Made by a program: the position numbers and the translations under genes. Positions 23,036 through 37,901 of a stretch of DNA of 64,000 nucleotides are shown here, piece after piece. The notes beneath the pieces were generated by a model. That model was not told the origin of the DNA. It saw only the letters and a program-made list of their open reading frames with translations, and did no database searches. The stretch is from Volvox africanus (Eukaryota; Chlorophyta; Chlorophyceae; Chlamydomonadales; Volvocaceae): NCBI GenBank assembly GCA_030268105.1, contig BSDZ01000013.1, positions 1,407,001 through 1,471,000 on the forward strand, given 5' to 3'. Each line of letters begins with the position of its first letter. Within the stretch, counting starts at the first letter, position 1.

Positions 23036-23936
23036 TGTGCAATGAATGGGAGCAAGCAGTAGTCGCAGCAGCAGCAGCAGAAGTAGCAGAACGTGCCACA
23101 TGAACATGCCTTGGGCAAAGGACCACAAGTGCCAGTAGCTCCAAACACTCCCCAACAGATGCCTGAAGCCACTGCTCTCTCACACCCCGCGACAGGCGTA
23201 TTTCCTACACCTACACCCATGCTTGTGCGTAATCCTCTCTGGCGCAGTTATAGTCTGGGCTCCATTTAGTCAGCCCTGTTTTTTTCCACCAGCCTTTGCG
23301 TGCCTACTTGCTGCCTACTTTCTGCCTACGAATTGCTGCCTACCTGCCTACCTGGCCAGTAGAAAGGAGGTCTCCAAATGCACCAGAAGGCATGCTCCAG
23401 GGGTGGTGCTCGCGTCCAGGGCCAAGCTGCCCAGGTCCTTCTCATCCACCAGTGCTCGTGACGATCCCACGGACGCCACCCCATGGATGCCAGCCACCAG
23501 GCCACCATGTCCATAGCTGCACGTTTTCGGCTGGGCAGGGATGGTGCAGTGCAGCAATGAGCGCTCAAGGACAGCACCAGCACCAGCATCACCAGCAATA
23601 CCAGCAAGGGGGAGGTGGGTGGAAAGACTCAGGGCTGCCACCACCAAGGTAGTGCCACCAATATTCGCTCGGCTGGCTTGTATATAGGCCATGTAGGTTT
23701 TATATAGGCCATGTACTACATAGCCCATCCGGGGCTGCTCTTCGCTGTCGAGTGTGGAGATGCAACAAATGATACAACAACTGGTGATTATATTATTAAT
23801 ACTAACGATATTCCTTGTTATTTACAACGAAAAAACGAGGTACGATTTAGCGGTGTTTTCCGTTAGAGGACGAGGCTTGCGCCCACCATCGGAAATGTTT
23901 CTGCGTGTATAGATCGCTGTTTGGTTGACACTGAGC

Positions 23937-24169
23937 ATGACCATGCTTGAACAGGATCTGTTCTATAGGTCATACACTTGTCTGTATTCTCTAAATCAGA
24001 CAAGCTCCTCAACCCAGATGAAGACAGAGAGTCTCGGTGCCTGAGCGCAACGTATGGCCGCAGTGGCCGTGCCGCTGGCACGGACGCGCGGCTCTGGATG
24101 AACGTCCCGCCGAGCCTCATTCCGCCGGCAGGGATGGCGCGCGAGACATTCAGATGGGTTCTCAGCCAC
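23937..24169 (+). ncRNA. U3: U3 snoRNA, copy 2
   Basis: Unit 2. T in helix 1b as in copy 1, but the C'-like box reads AGATGA instead of AGACGA. Downstream base G at the 21943-equivalent site. Confidence 0.9.
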
Positions 24170-26226
24170 TTTTGTTTTCATAAACTATTGTTTAAATTAC
24201 AAAGTCTTCTCCAAAAGTACAGGACGAAATGCCTGTAGTGTACCCTTTCCTGACAGACAGACAACCAAGCTGCGAGCTTGGGAGCAAGGGAAATCTCTTC
24301 ACGGGAAATGCATGTCATCCTGCTGTCTCGTACCTATCTATCTGTGTTGCTGCATTTTGCGTTCTTCCTTTGGATCTTATATCTTCGGTGTAGAAGTTGA
24401 GAGCCGCAAAGGCCTCTCGAGATGCTGACAGGGTGCTTCTGCACCTTTGGTATTGTGCTGGGTGCTAATACGTAACCATATGCTAACACCTATATTATTG
24501 CTGGGCCGTTCATGTACGACTACTACATTCCAAGCATGCAAACAACAGCAAAGCAGTACACGGATGTAAACATGTTCTGGGGCGGGTTGCGGCTGGCTGC
24601 GGTTCAGAAGCAAGAACAGGGTCAGGCTGGAACGGGCATGCAGCGGGGCCCGGACGTCCTCTGACGGGCACGCAGCAGGCCTGGGTCCCACCTGGCCAAA
24701 ACGCACTAACAGCGACGCCGTGTTCCAGTTAGCCCATGGCACTGGCCATGGCCGATCCGCTGCTGTCGTGTGCACCCCTCCAACTTCATTTTTCCGTGTG
24801 CGGCTTCTGATGTTGGTAACATTACACCGCACAAACGGTATAGGACGCCCTTGAAGTCAATCGGTTCAACATTCGCAAAAAAGGGGTACTGTGTCGTGTC
24901 ACACACCCAATCGTCTTATCACCTAACTTCTGGAAACGACGACCATCTCATCGAATGCCCACAAACGGATGACTAGTTGGTGAGGACATCGTCACATCCT
25001 GATCACGGTTTTGTGGGCTGGGGCAGGCGACAATGCAGTATTGGGGGAGGCAGCACGTGGGGCTCAAACCTCGGCTGCTGGTCGTAAGACCTGTCGTATA
25101 ACCGTACAAATTGATGTAGGAGCACGGAAGGGATGGTACATACACAGAAATGGTACATACACAGTGCCAGGCAGAAAGCACAGCCCTCTCTCCCTCTCTC
25201 CTCCTCTCTCACGTAAACACAGACACACAGACACACAGACACACAGACGCACAGACGCACAGACGCACAGACGCACAGACGCACAGACGCACAGACGCAC
25301 AGACGCACAGACGCACAGACGCACATGTGCAATGAATGGGAGCAAGCAGTAGTCGCAGCAGCAGCAGCAGAAGTAGCAGAACGTGCCACATGAACATGCC
25401 TTGGGCAAAGGACCACAAGTGCCAGTAGCTCCAAACACTCCCCAACAGATGCCTGAAGCCACTGCTCTCTCACACCCCGCGACAGGCGTATTTCCTACAC
25501 CTACACCCATGCTTGTGCGTAATCCTCTCTGGCGCAGTTATAGTCTGGGCTCCATTTAGTCAGCCCTGTTTTTTTCCACCAGCCTTTGCGTGCCTACTTG
25601 CTGCCTACTTTCTGCCTACGAATTGCTGCCTACCTGCCTACCTGGCCAGTAGAAAGGAGGTCTCCAAATGCACCAGAAGGCATGCTCCAGGGGTGGTGCT
25701 CGCGTCCAGGGCCAAGCTGCCCAGGTCCTTCTCATCCACCAGTGCTCGTGACGATCCCACGGACGCCACCCCATGGATGCCAGCCACCAGGCCACCATGT
25801 CCATAGCTGCACGTTTTCGGCTGGGCAGGGATGGTGCAGTGCAGCAATGAGCGCTCAAGGACAGCACCAGCACCAGCATCACCAGCAATACCAGCAAGGG
25901 GGAGGTGGGTGGAAAGACTCAGGGCTGCCACCACCAAGGTAGTGCCACCAATATTCGCTCGGCTGGCTTGTATATAGGCCATGTAGGTTTTATATAGGCC
26001 ATGTACTACATAGCCCATCCGGGGCTGCTCTTCGCTGTCGAGTGTGGAGATGCAACAAATGATACAACAACTGGTGATTATATTATTAATACTAACGATA
26101 TTCCTTGTTATTTACAACGAAAAAACGAGGTACGATTTAGCGGTGTTTTCCGTTAGAGGACGAGGCTTGCGCCCACCATCGGAAATGTTTCTGCGTGTAT
26201 AGATCGCTGTTTGGTTGACACTGAGC

Positions 26227-26459
26227 ATGACCATGCTTGAACAGGATCTGTTCTATAGGTCATACACCTGTCTGTATTCTCTAAATCAGACAAGCTCCTC
26301 AACCCAGATGAAGACAGAGAGTCTCGGTGCCTGAGCGCAACGTATGGCCGCAGTGGCCGTGCCGCTGGCACGGACGCGCGGCTCTGGATGAACGTCCCGC
26401 CGAGCCTCATTCCGCCGGCAGGGATGGCGCGCGAGACATTCAGATGGGTTCTCAGCCAC
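26227..26459 (+). ncRNA. U3: U3 snoRNA, copy 3
   Basis: Unit 3. C in helix 1b (C-A mismatch) combined with the AGATGA form of the C' box, a combination found in no other copy. Confidence 0.9.
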
Positions 26460-28500
26460 TTTTGTTTTCATAAACTATTGTTTAAATTACAAAGTCTTCT
26501 CCAAAAGTACAGGACGAAATGCCTGTAGTGTACCCTTTCCTGACAGACAGACAACCAAGCTGCGAGCTTGGGAGCAAGGGAAATCTCTTCACGGGAAATG
26601 CATGTCATCCTGCTGTCTCGTACCTATCTATCTGTGTTGCTGCATTTTGCGTTCTTCCTTTGGATCTTATATCTTCGGTGTAGAAGTTGAGAGCCGCAAA
26701 GGCCTCTCGAGATGCTGACAGGGTGCTTCTGCACCTTTGGTATTGTGCTGGGTGCTAATACGTAACCATATGCTAACATCTATATTATTGCTGGGCCGTT
26801 CATGTACGACTACTACATTCCAAGCATGCAAACAACAGCAAAGCAGTACACGGATGTAAACATGTTCTGGGGCGGGTTGCGGCTGGCTGCGGTTCAGAAG
26901 CAAGAACAGGGTCAGGCTGGAACGGGCATGCAGCGGGGCCCGGACGTCCTCTGACGGGCACGCAGCAGGCCTGGGTCCCACCTGGCCAAAACGCACTAAC
27001 AGCGACGCCGTGTTCCAGTTAGCCCATGGCACTGGCCATGGCCGATCCGCTGCTGTCGTGTGCACCCCTCCAACTTCATTTTTCCGTGTGCGGCTTCTGA
27101 TGTTGGTAACATTACACCGCACAAACGGTATAGGACGCCCTTGAAGTCAATCGGTTCAACATTCGCAAAAAAGGGGTACTGTGTCGTGTCACACACCCAA
27201 TCGTCTTATCACCTAACTTCTGGAAACGACGACCATCTCATCGAATGCCCACAAACGGATGACTAGTTGGTGAGGACATCGTCACATCCTGATCACGGTT
27301 TTGTGGGCTGGGGCAGGCGACAATGCAGTATTGGGGGAGGCAGCACGTGGGGCTCAAACCTCGGCTGCTGGTCGTAAGACCTGTCGTATAACCGTACAAA
27401 TTGATGTAGGAGCACGGAAGGGATGGTACATACACAGAAATGGTACATACACAGTGCCAGGCAGAAAGCACAGCCCTCTCTCCCTCTCTCCTCCTCTCTC
27501 ACGTAAACACAGACACACAGACACACAGACACACAGACGCACAGACGCACAGACGCACAGACGCACAGACGCACAGACGCACAGACGCACAGACGCACAT
27601 GTGCAATGAATGGGAGCAAGCAGTAGTCGCAGCAGCAGCAGCAGAAGTAGCAGAACGTGCCACATGAACATGCCTTGGGCAAAGGACCACAAGTGCCAGT
27701 AGCTCCAAACACTCCCCAACAGATGCCTGAAGCCACTGCTCTCTCACACCCCGCGACAGGCGTATTTCCTACACCTACACCCATGCTTGTGCGTAATCCT
27801 CTCTGGCGCAGTTATAGTCTGGGCTCCATTTAGTCAGCCCTGTTTTTTTCCACCAGCCTTTGCGTGCCTACTTGCTGCCTACTTTCTGCCTACGAATTGC
27901 TGCCTACCTGCCTACCTGGCCAGTAGAAAGGAGGTCTCCAAATGCACCAGAAGGCATGCTCCAGGGGTGGTGCTCGCGTCCAGGGCCAAGCTGCCCAGGT
28001 CCTTCTCATCCACCAGTGCTCGTGACGATCCCACGGACGCCACCCCATGGATGCCAGCCACCAGGCCACCATGTCCATAGCTGCACGTTTTCGGCTGGGC
28101 AGGGATGGTGCAGTGCAGCAATGAGCGCTCAAGGACAGCACCAGCACCAGCATCACCAGCAATACCAGCAAGGGGGAGGTGGGTGGAAAGACTCAGGGCT
28201 GCCACCACCAAGGTAGTGCCACCAATATTCGCTCGGCTGGCTTGTATATAGGCCATGTAGGTTTTATATAGGCCATGTACTACATAGCCCATCCGGGGCT
28301 GCTCTTCGCTGTCGAGTGTGGAGATGCAACAAATGATACAACAACTGGTGATTATATTATTAATACTAACGATATTCCTTGTTATTTACAACGAAAAAAC
28401 GAGGTACGATTTAGCGGTGTTTTCCGTTAGAGGACGAGGCTTGCGCCCACCATCGGAAATGTTTCTGCGTGTATAGATCGCTGTTTGGTTGACACTGAGC

Positions 28501-28733
28501 ATGACCATGCTTGAACAGGATCTGTTCTATAGGTCATACACTTGTCTGTATTCTCTAAATCAGACAAGCTCCTCAACCCAGACGAAGACAGAGAGTCTCG
28601 GTGCCTGAGCGCAACGTATGGCCGCAGTGGCCGTGCCGCTGGCACGGACGCGCGGCTCTGGATGAACGTCCCGCCGAGCCTCATTCCGCCGGCAGGGATG
28701 GCGCGCGAGACATTCAGATGGGTTCTCAGCCAC
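28501..28733 (+). ncRNA. U3: U3 snoRNA, copy 4
   Basis: Unit 4. T in helix 1b, AGACGA C' box. First unit with C at the 21943-equivalent site downstream. Confidence 0.9.
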
Positions 28734-30790
28734 TTTTGTTTTCATAAACTATTGTTTAAATTACAAAGTCTTCTCCAAAACTACAGGACGAAATGCCTGT
28801 AGTGTACCCTTTCCTGACAGACAGACAACCAAGCTGCGAGCTTGGGAGCAAGGGAAATCTCTTCACGGGAAATGCATGTCATCCTGCTGTCTCGTACCTA
28901 TCTATCTGTGTTGCTGCATTTTGCGTTCTTCCTTTGGATCTTATATCTTCGGTGTAGAAGTTGAGAGCCGCAAAGGCCTCTCGAGATGCTGACAGGGTGC
29001 TTCTGCACCTTTGGTATTGTGCTGGGTGCTAATACGTAACCATATGCTAACACCTATATTATTGCTGGGCCGTTCATGTACGACTACTACATTCCAAGCA
29101 TGCAAACAACAGCAAAGCAGTACACGGATGTAAACATGTTCTGGGGCGGGTTGCGGCTGGCTGCGGTTCAGAAGCAAGAACAGGGTCAGGCTGGAACGGG
29201 CATGCAGCGGGGCCCGGACGTCCTCTGACGGGCACGCAGCAGGCCTGGGTCCCACCTGGCCAAAACGCACTAACAGCGACGCCGTGTTCCAGTTAGCCCA
29301 TGGCACTGGCCATGGCCGATCCGCTGCTGTCGTGTGCACCCCTCCAACTTCATTTTTCCGTGTGCGGCTTCTGATGTTGGTAACATTACACCGCACAAAC
29401 GGTATAGGACGCCCTTGAAGTCAATCGGTTCAACATTCGCAAAAAAGGGGTACTGTGTCGTGTCACACACCCAATCGTCTTATCACCTAACTTCTGGAAA
29501 CGACGACCATCTCATCGAATGCCCACAAACGGATGACTAGTTGGTGAGGACATCGTCACATCCTGATCACGGTTTTGTGGGCTGGGGCAGGCGACAATGC
29601 AGTATTGGGGGAGGCAGCACGTGGGGCTCAAACCTCGGCTGCTGGTCGTAAGACCTGTCGTATAACCGTACAAATTGATGTAGGAGCACGGAAGGGATGG
29701 TACATACACAGAAATGGTACATACACAGTGCCAGGCAGAAAGCACAGCCCTCTCTCCCTCTCTCCTCCTCTCTCACGTAAACACAGACACACAGACACAC
29801 AGACACACAGACGCACAGACGCACAGACGCACAGACGCACAGACGCACAGACGCACAGACGCACAGACGCACAGACGCACAGACGCACATGTGCAATGAA
29901 TGGGAGCAAGCAGTAGTCGCAGCAGCAGCAGCAGAAGTAGCAGAACGTGCCACATGAACATGCCTTGGGCAAAGGACCACAAGTGCCAGTAGCTCCAAAC
30001 ACTCCCCAACAGATGCCTGAAGCCACTGCTCTCTCACACCCCGCGACAGGCGTATTTCCTACACCTACACCCATGCTTGTGCGTAATCCTCTCTGGCGCA
30101 GTTATAGTCTGGGCTCCATTTAGTCAGCCCTGTTTTTTTCCACCAGCCTTTGCGTGCCTACTTGCTGCCTACTTTCTGCCTACGAATTGCTGCCTACCTG
30201 CCTACCTGGCCAGTAGAAAGGAGGTCTCCAAATGCACCAGAAGGCATGCTCCAGGGGTGGTGCTCGCGTCCAGGGCCAAGCTGCCCAGGTCCTTCTCATC
30301 CACCAGTGCTCGTGACGATCCCACGGACGCCACCCCATGGATGCCAGCCACCAGGCCACCATGTCCATAGCTGCACGTTTTCGGCTGGGCAGGGATGGTG
30401 CAGTGCAGCAATGAGCGCTCAAGGACAGCACCAGCACCAGCATCACCAGCAATACCAGCAAGGGGGAGGTGGGTGGAAAGACTCAGGGCTGCCACCACCA
30501 AGGTAGTGCCACCAATATTCGCTCGGCTGGCTTGTATATAGGCCATGTAGGTTTTATATAGGCCATGTACTACATAGCCCATCCGGGGCTGCTCTTCGCT
30601 GTCGAGTGTGGAGATGCAACAAATGATACAACAACTGGTGATTATATTATTAATACTAACGATATTCCTTGTTATTTACAACGAAAAAACGAGGTACGAT
30701 TTAGCGGTGTTTTCCGTTAGAGGACGAGGCTTGCGCCCACCATCGGAAATGTTTCTGCGTGTATAGATCGCTGTTTGGTTGACACTGAGC

Positions 30791-31023
30791 ATGACCATGC
30801 TTGAACAGGATCTGTTCTATAGGTCATACACTTGTCTGTATTCTCTAAATCAGACAAGCTCCTCAACCCAGACGAAGACAGAGAGTCTCGGTGCCTGAGC
30901 GCAACGTATGGCCGCAGTGGCCGTGCCGCTGGCACGGACGCGCGGCTCTGGATGAACGTCCCGCCGAGCCTCATTCCGCCGGCAGGGATGGCGCGCGAGA
31001 CATTCAGATGGGTTCTCAGCCAC
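30791..31023 (+). ncRNA. U3: U3 snoRNA, copy 5
   Basis: Unit 5, RNA identical to copy 4. The unit has 11 minisatellite copies. This is the last copy with the fully paired helix 1b. Confidence 0.9.
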
Positions 31024-33088
31024 TTTTGTTTTCATAAACTATTGTTTAAATTACAAAGTCTTCTCCAAAACTACAGGACGAAATGCCTGTAGTGTACCCT
31101 TTCCTGACAGACAGACAACCAAGCTGCGAGCTTGGGAGCAAGGGAAATCTCTTCACGGGAAATGCATGTCATCCTGCTGTCTCGTACCTATCTATCTGTG
31201 TTGCTGCATTTTGCGTTCTTCCTTTGGATCTTATATCTTCGGTGTAGAAGTTGAGAGCCGCAAAGGCCTCTCGAGATGCTGACAGGGTGCTTCTGCACCT
31301 TTGGTATTGTGCTGGGTGCTAATACGTAACCATATGCTAACACCTATATTATTGCTGGGCCGTTCATGTACGACTACTACATTCCAAGCATGCAAACAAC
31401 AGCAAAGCAGTACACGGATGTAAACATGTTCTGGGGCGGGTTGCGGCTGGCTGCGGTTCAGAAGCAAGAACAGGGTCAGGCTGGAACGGGCATGCAGCGG
31501 GGCCCGGACGTCCTCTGACGGGCACGCAGCAGGCCTGGGTCCCACCTGGCCAAAACGCACTAACAGCGACGCCGTGTTCCAGTTAGCCCATGGCACTGGC
31601 CATGGCCGATCCGCTGCTGTCGTGTGCACCCCTCCAACTTCATTTTTCCGTGTGCGGCTTCTGATGTTGGTAACATTACACCGCACAAACGGTATAGGAC
31701 GCCCTTGAAGTCAATCGGTTCAACATTCGCAAAAAAGGGGTACTGTGTCGTGTCACACACCCAATCGTCTTATCACCTAACTTCTGGAAACGACGACCAT
31801 CTCATCGAATGCCCACAAACGGATGACTAGTTGGTGAGGACATCGTCACATCCTGATCACGGTTTTGTGGGCTGGGGCAGGCGACAATGCAGTATTGGGG
31901 GAGGCAGCACGTGGGGCTCAAACCTCGGCTGCTGGTCGTAAGACCTGTCGTATAACCGTACAAATTGATGTAGGAGCACGGAAGGGATGGTACATACACA
32001 GAAATGGTACATACACAGTGCCAGGCAGAAAGCACAGCCCTCTCTCCCTCTCTCCTCCTCTCTCACGTAAACACAGACACACAGACACACAGACACACAG
32101 ACGCACAGACGCACAGACGCACAGACGCACAGACGCACAGACGCACAGACGCACAGACGCACAGACGCACAGACGCACAGACGCACATGTGCAATGAATG
32201 GGAGCAAGCAGTAGTCGCAGCAGCAGCAGCAGAAGTAGCAGAACGTGCCACATGAACATGCCTTGGGCAAAGGACCACAAGTGCCAGTAGCTCCAAACAC
32301 TCCCCAACAGATGCCTGAAGCCACTGCTCTCTCACACCCCGCGACAGGCGTATTTCCTACACCTACACCCATGCTTGTGCGTAATCCTCTCTGGCGCAGT
32401 TATAGTCTGGGCTCCATTTAGTCAGCCCTGTTTTTTTCCACCAGCCTTTGCGTGCCTACTTGCTGCCTACTTTCTGCCTACGAATTGCTGCCTACCTGCC
32501 TACCTGGCCAGTAGAAAGGAGGTCTCCAAATGCACCAGAAGGCATGCTCCAGGGGTGGTGCTCGCGTCCAGGGCCAAGCTGCCCAGGTCCTTCTCATCCA
32601 CCAGTGCTCGTGACGATCCCACGGACGCCACCCCATGGATGCCAGCCACCAGGCCACCATGTCCATAGCTGCACGTTTTCGGCTGGGCAGGGATGGTGCA
32701 GTGCAGCAATGAGCGCTCAAGGACAGCACCAGCACCAGCATCACCAGCAATACCAGCAAGGGGGAGGTGGGTGGAAAGACTCAGGGCTGCCACCACCAAG
32801 GTAGTGCCACCAATATTCGCTCGGCTGGCTTGTATATAGGCCATGTAGGTTTTATATAGGCCATGTACTACATAGCCCATCCGGGGCTGCTCTTCGCTGT
32901 CGAGTGTGGAGATGCAACAAATGATACAACAACTGGTGATTATATTATTAATACTAACGATATTCCTTGTTATTTACAACGAAAAAACGAGGTACGATTT
33001 AGCGGTGTTTTCCGTTAGAGGACGAGGCTTGCGCCCACCATCGGAAATGTTTCTGCGTGTATAGATCGCTGTTTGGTTGACACTGAGC

Positions 33089-33321
33089 ATGACCATGCTT
33101 GAACAGGATCTGTTCTATAGGTCATACACCTGTCTGTATTCTCTAAATCAGACAAGCTCCTCAACCCAGACGAAGACAGAGAGTCTCGGTGCCTGAGCGC
33201 AACGTATGGCCGCAGTGGCCGTGCCGCTGGCACGGACGCGCGGCTCTGGATGAACGTCCCGCCGAGCCTCATTCCGCCGGCAGGGATGGCGCGCGAGACA
33301 TTCAGATGGGTTCTCAGCCAC
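33089..33321 (+). ncRNA. U3: U3 snoRNA, copy 6
   Basis: Unit 6. First of the run of copies with C in helix 1b and AGACGA C' box, the majority form. Confidence 0.9.
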
Positions 33322-35378
33322 TTTTGTTTTCATAAACTATTGTTTAAATTACAAAGTCTTCTCCAAAACTACAGGACGAAATGCCTGTAGTGTACCCTTT
33401 CCTGACAGACAGACAACCAAGCTGCGAGCTTGGGAGCAAGGGAAATCTCTTCACGGGAAATGCATGTCATCCTGCTGTCTCGTACCTATCTATCTGTGTT
33501 GCTGCATTTTGCGTTCTTCCTTTGGATCTTATATCTTCGGTGTAGAAGTTGAGAGCCGCAAAGGCCTCTCGAGATGCTGACAGGGTGCTTCTGCACCTTT
33601 GGTATTGTGCTGGGTGCTAATACGTAACCATATGCTAACACCTATATTATTGCTGGGCCGTTCATGTACGACTACTACATTCCAAGCATGCAAACAACAG
33701 CAAAGCAGTACACGGATGTAAACATGTTCTGGGGCGGGTTGCGGCTGGCTGCGGTTCAGAAGCAAGAACAGGGTCAGGCTGGAACGGGCATGCAGCGGGG
33801 CCCGGACGTCCTCTGACGGGCACGCAGCAGGCCTGGGTCCCACCTGGCCAAAACGCACTAACAGCGACGCCGTGTTCCAGTTAGCCCATGGCACTGGCCA
33901 TGGCCGATCCGCTGCTGTCGTGTGCACCCCTCCAACTTCATTTTTCCGTGTGCGGCTTCTGATGTTGGTAACATTACACCGCACAAACGGTATAGGACGC
34001 CCTTGAAGTCAATCGGTTCAACATTCGCAAAAAAGGGGTACTGTGTCGTGTCACACACCCAATCGTCTTATCACCTAACTTCTGGAAACGACGACCATCT
34101 CATCGAATGCCCACAAACGGATGACTAGTTGGTGAGGACATCGTCACATCCTGATCACGGTTTTGTGGGCTGGGGCAGGCGACAATGCAGTATTGGGGGA
34201 GGCAGCACGTGGGGCTCAAACCTCGGCTGCTGGTCGTAAGACCTGTCGTATAACCGTACAAATTGATGTAGGAGCACGGAAGGGATGGTACATACACAGA
34301 AATGGTACATACACAGTGCCAGGCAGAAAGCACAGCCCTCTCTCCCTCTCTCCTCCTCTCTCACGTAAACACAGACACACAGACACACAGACACACAGAC
34401 GCACAGACGCACAGACGCACAGACGCACAGACGCACAGACGCACAGACGCACAGACGCACAGACGCACAGACGCACATGTGCAATGAATGGGAGCAAGCA
34501 GTAGTCGCAGCAGCAGCAGCAGAAGTAGCAGAACGTGCCACATGAACATGCCTTGGGCAAAGGACCACAAGTGCCAGTAGCTCCAAACACTCCCCAACAG
34601 ATGCCTGAAGCCACTGCTCTCTCACACCCCGCGACAGGCGTATTTCCTACACCTACACCCATGCTTGTGCGTAATCCTCTCTGGCGCAGTTATAGTCTGG
34701 GCTCCATTTAGTCAGCCCTGTTTTTTTCCACCAGCCTTTGCGTGCCTACTTGCTGCCTACTTTCTGCCTACGAATTGCTGCCTACCTGCCTACCTGGCCA
34801 GTAGAAAGGAGGTCTCCAAATGCACCAGAAGGCATGCTCCAGGGGTGGTGCTCGCGTCCAGGGCCAAGCTGCCCAGGTCCTTCTCATCCACCAGTGCTCG
34901 TGACGATCCCACGGACGCCACCCCATGGATGCCAGCCACCAGGCCACCATGTCCATAGCTGCACGTTTTCGGCTGGGCAGGGATGGTGCAGTGCAGCAAT
35001 GAGCGCTCAAGGACAGCACCAGCACCAGCATCACCAGCAATACCAGCAAGGGGGAGGTGGGTGGAAAGACTCAGGGCTGCCACCACCAAGGTAGTGCCAC
35101 CAATATTCGCTCGGCTGGCTTGTATATAGGCCATGTAGGTTTTATATAGGCCATGTACTACATAGCCCATCCGGGGCTGCTCTTCGCTGTCGAGTGTGGA
35201 GATGCAACAAATGATACAACAACTGGTGATTATATTATTAATACTAACGATATTCCTTGTTATTTACAACGAAAAAACGAGGTACGATTTAGCGGTGTTT
35301 TCCGTTAGAGGACGAGGCTTGCGCCCACCATCGGAAATGTTTCTGCGTGTATAGATCGCTGTTTGGTTGACACTGAGC

Positions 35379-35611
35379 ATGACCATGCTTGAACAGGATC
35401 TGTTCTATAGGTCATACACCTGTCTGTATTCTCTAAATCAGACAAGCTCCTCAACCCAGACGAAGACAGAGAGTCTCGGTGCCTGAGCGCAACGTATGGC
35501 CGCAGTGGCCGTGCCGCTGGCACGGACGCGCGGCTCTGGATGAACGTCCCGCCGAGCCTCATTCCGCCGGCAGGGATGGCGCGCGAGACATTCAGATGGG
35601 TTCTCAGCCAC
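35379..35611 (+). ncRNA. U3: U3 snoRNA, copy 7
   Basis: Unit 7, majority RNA form. Confidence 0.9.
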
Positions 35612-37668
35612 TTTTGTTTTCATAAACTATTGTTTAAATTACAAAGTCTTCTCCAAAACTACAGGACGAAATGCCTGTAGTGTACCCTTTCCTGACAGAC
35701 AGACAACCAAGCTGCGAGCTTGGGAGCAAGGGAAATCTCTTCACGGGAAATGCATGTCATCCTGCTGTCTCGTACCTATCTATCTGTGTTGCTGCATTTT
35801 GCGTTCTTCCTTTGGATCTTATATCTTCGGTGTAGAAGTTGAGAGCCGCAAAGGCCTCTCGAGATGCTGACAGGGTGCTTCTGCACCTTTGGTATTGTGC
35901 TGGGTGCTAATACGTAACCATATGCTAACATCTATATTATTGCTGGGCCGTTCATGTACGACTACTACATTCCAAGCATGCAAACAACAGCAAAGCAGTA
36001 CACGGATGTAAACATGTTCTGGGGCGGGTTGCGGCTGGCTGCGGTTCAGAAGCAAGAACAGGGTCAGGCTGGAACGGGCATGCAGCGGGGCCCGGACGTC
36101 CTCTGACGGGCACGCAGCAGGCCTGGGTCCCACCTGGCCAAAACGCACTAACAGCGACGCCGTGTTCCAGTTAGCCCATGGCACTGGCCATGGCCGATCC
36201 GCTGCTGTCGTGTGCACCCCTCCAACTTCATTTTTCCGTGTGCGGCTTCTGATGTTGGTAACATTACACCGCACAAACGGTATAGGACGCCCTTGAAGTC
36301 AATCGGTTCAACATTCGCAAAAAAGGGGTACTGTGTCGTGTCACACACCCAATCGTCTTATCACCTAACTTCTGGAAACGACGACCATCTCATCGAATGC
36401 CCACAAACGGATGACTAGTTGGTGAGGACATCGTCACATCCTGATCACGGTTTTGTGGGCTGGGGCAGGCGACAATGCAGTATTGGGGGAGGCAGCACGT
36501 GGGGCTCAAACCTCGGCTGCTGGTCGTAAGACCTGTCGTATAACCGTACAAATTGATGTAGGAGCACGGAAGGGATGGTACATACACAGAAATGGTACAT
36601 ACACAGTGCCAGGCAGAAAGCACAGCCCTCTCTCCCTCTCTCCTCCTCTCTCACGTAAACACAGACACACAGACACACAGACACACAGACGCACAGACGC
36701 ACAGACGCACAGACGCACAGACGCACAGACGCACAGACGCACAGACGCACAGACGCACAGACGCACATGTGCAATGAATGGGAGCAAGCAGTAGTCGCAG
36801 CAGCAGCAGCAGAAGTAGCAGAACGTGCCACATGAACATGCCTTGGGCAAAGGACCACAAGTGCCAGTAGCTCCAAACACTCCCCAACAGATGCCTGAAG
36901 CCACTGCTCTCTCACACCCCGCGACAGGCGTATTTCCTACACCTACACCCATGCTTGTGCGTAATCCTCTCTGGCGCAGTTATAGTCTGGGCTCCATTTA
37001 GTCAGCCCTGTTTTTTTCCACCAGCCTTTGCGTGCCTACTTGCTGCCTACTTTCTGCCTACGAATTGCTGCCTACCTGCCTACCTGGCCAGTAGAAAGGA
37101 GGTCTCCAAATGCACCAGAAGGCATGCTCCAGGGGTGGTGCTCGCGTCCAGGGCCAAGCTGCCCAGGTCCTTCTCATCCACCAGTGCTCGTGACGATCCC
37201 ACGGACGCCACCCCATGGATGCCAGCCACCAGGCCACCATGTCCATAGCTGCACGTTTTCGGCTGGGCAGGGATGGTGCAGTGCAGCAATGAGCGCTCAA
37301 GGACAGCACCAGCACCAGCATCACCAGCAATACCAGCAAGGGGGAGGTGGGTGGAAAGACTCAGGGCTGCCACCACCAAGGTAGTGCCACCAATATTCGC
37401 TCGGCTGGCTTGTATATAGGCCATGTAGGTTTTATATAGGCCATGTACTACATAGCCCATCCGGGGCTGCTCTTCGCTGTCGAGTGTGGAGATGCAACAA
37501 ATGATACAACAACTGGTGATTATATTATTAATACTAACGATATTCCTTGTTATTTACAACGAAAAAACGAGGTACGATTTAGCGGTGTTTTCCGTTAGAG
37601 GACGAGGCTTGCGCCCACCATCGGAAATGTTTCTGCGTGTATAGATCGCTGTTTGGTTGACACTGAGC

Positions 37669-37901
37669 ATGACCATGCTTGAACAGGATCTGTTCTATAG
37701 GTCATACACCTGTCTGTATTCTCTAAATCAGACAAGCTCCTCAACCCAGACGAAGACAGAGAGTCTCGGTGCCTGAGCGCAACGTATGGCCGCAGTGGCC
37801 GTGCCGCTGGCACGGACGCGCGGCTCTGGATGAACGTCCCGCCGAGCCTCATTCCGCCGGCAGGGATGGCGCGCGAGACATTCAGATGGGTTCTCAGCCA
37901 C
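37669..37901 (+). ncRNA. U3: U3 snoRNA, copy 8
   Basis: Unit 8, majority RNA form. Confidence 0.9.

Noticed and set aside
22727..23220. Cys/Val/Arg-rich and Thr/Asp/His-rich frames over the minisatellite
   Set aside because: They are translations of the 8-bp repeat in different frames.
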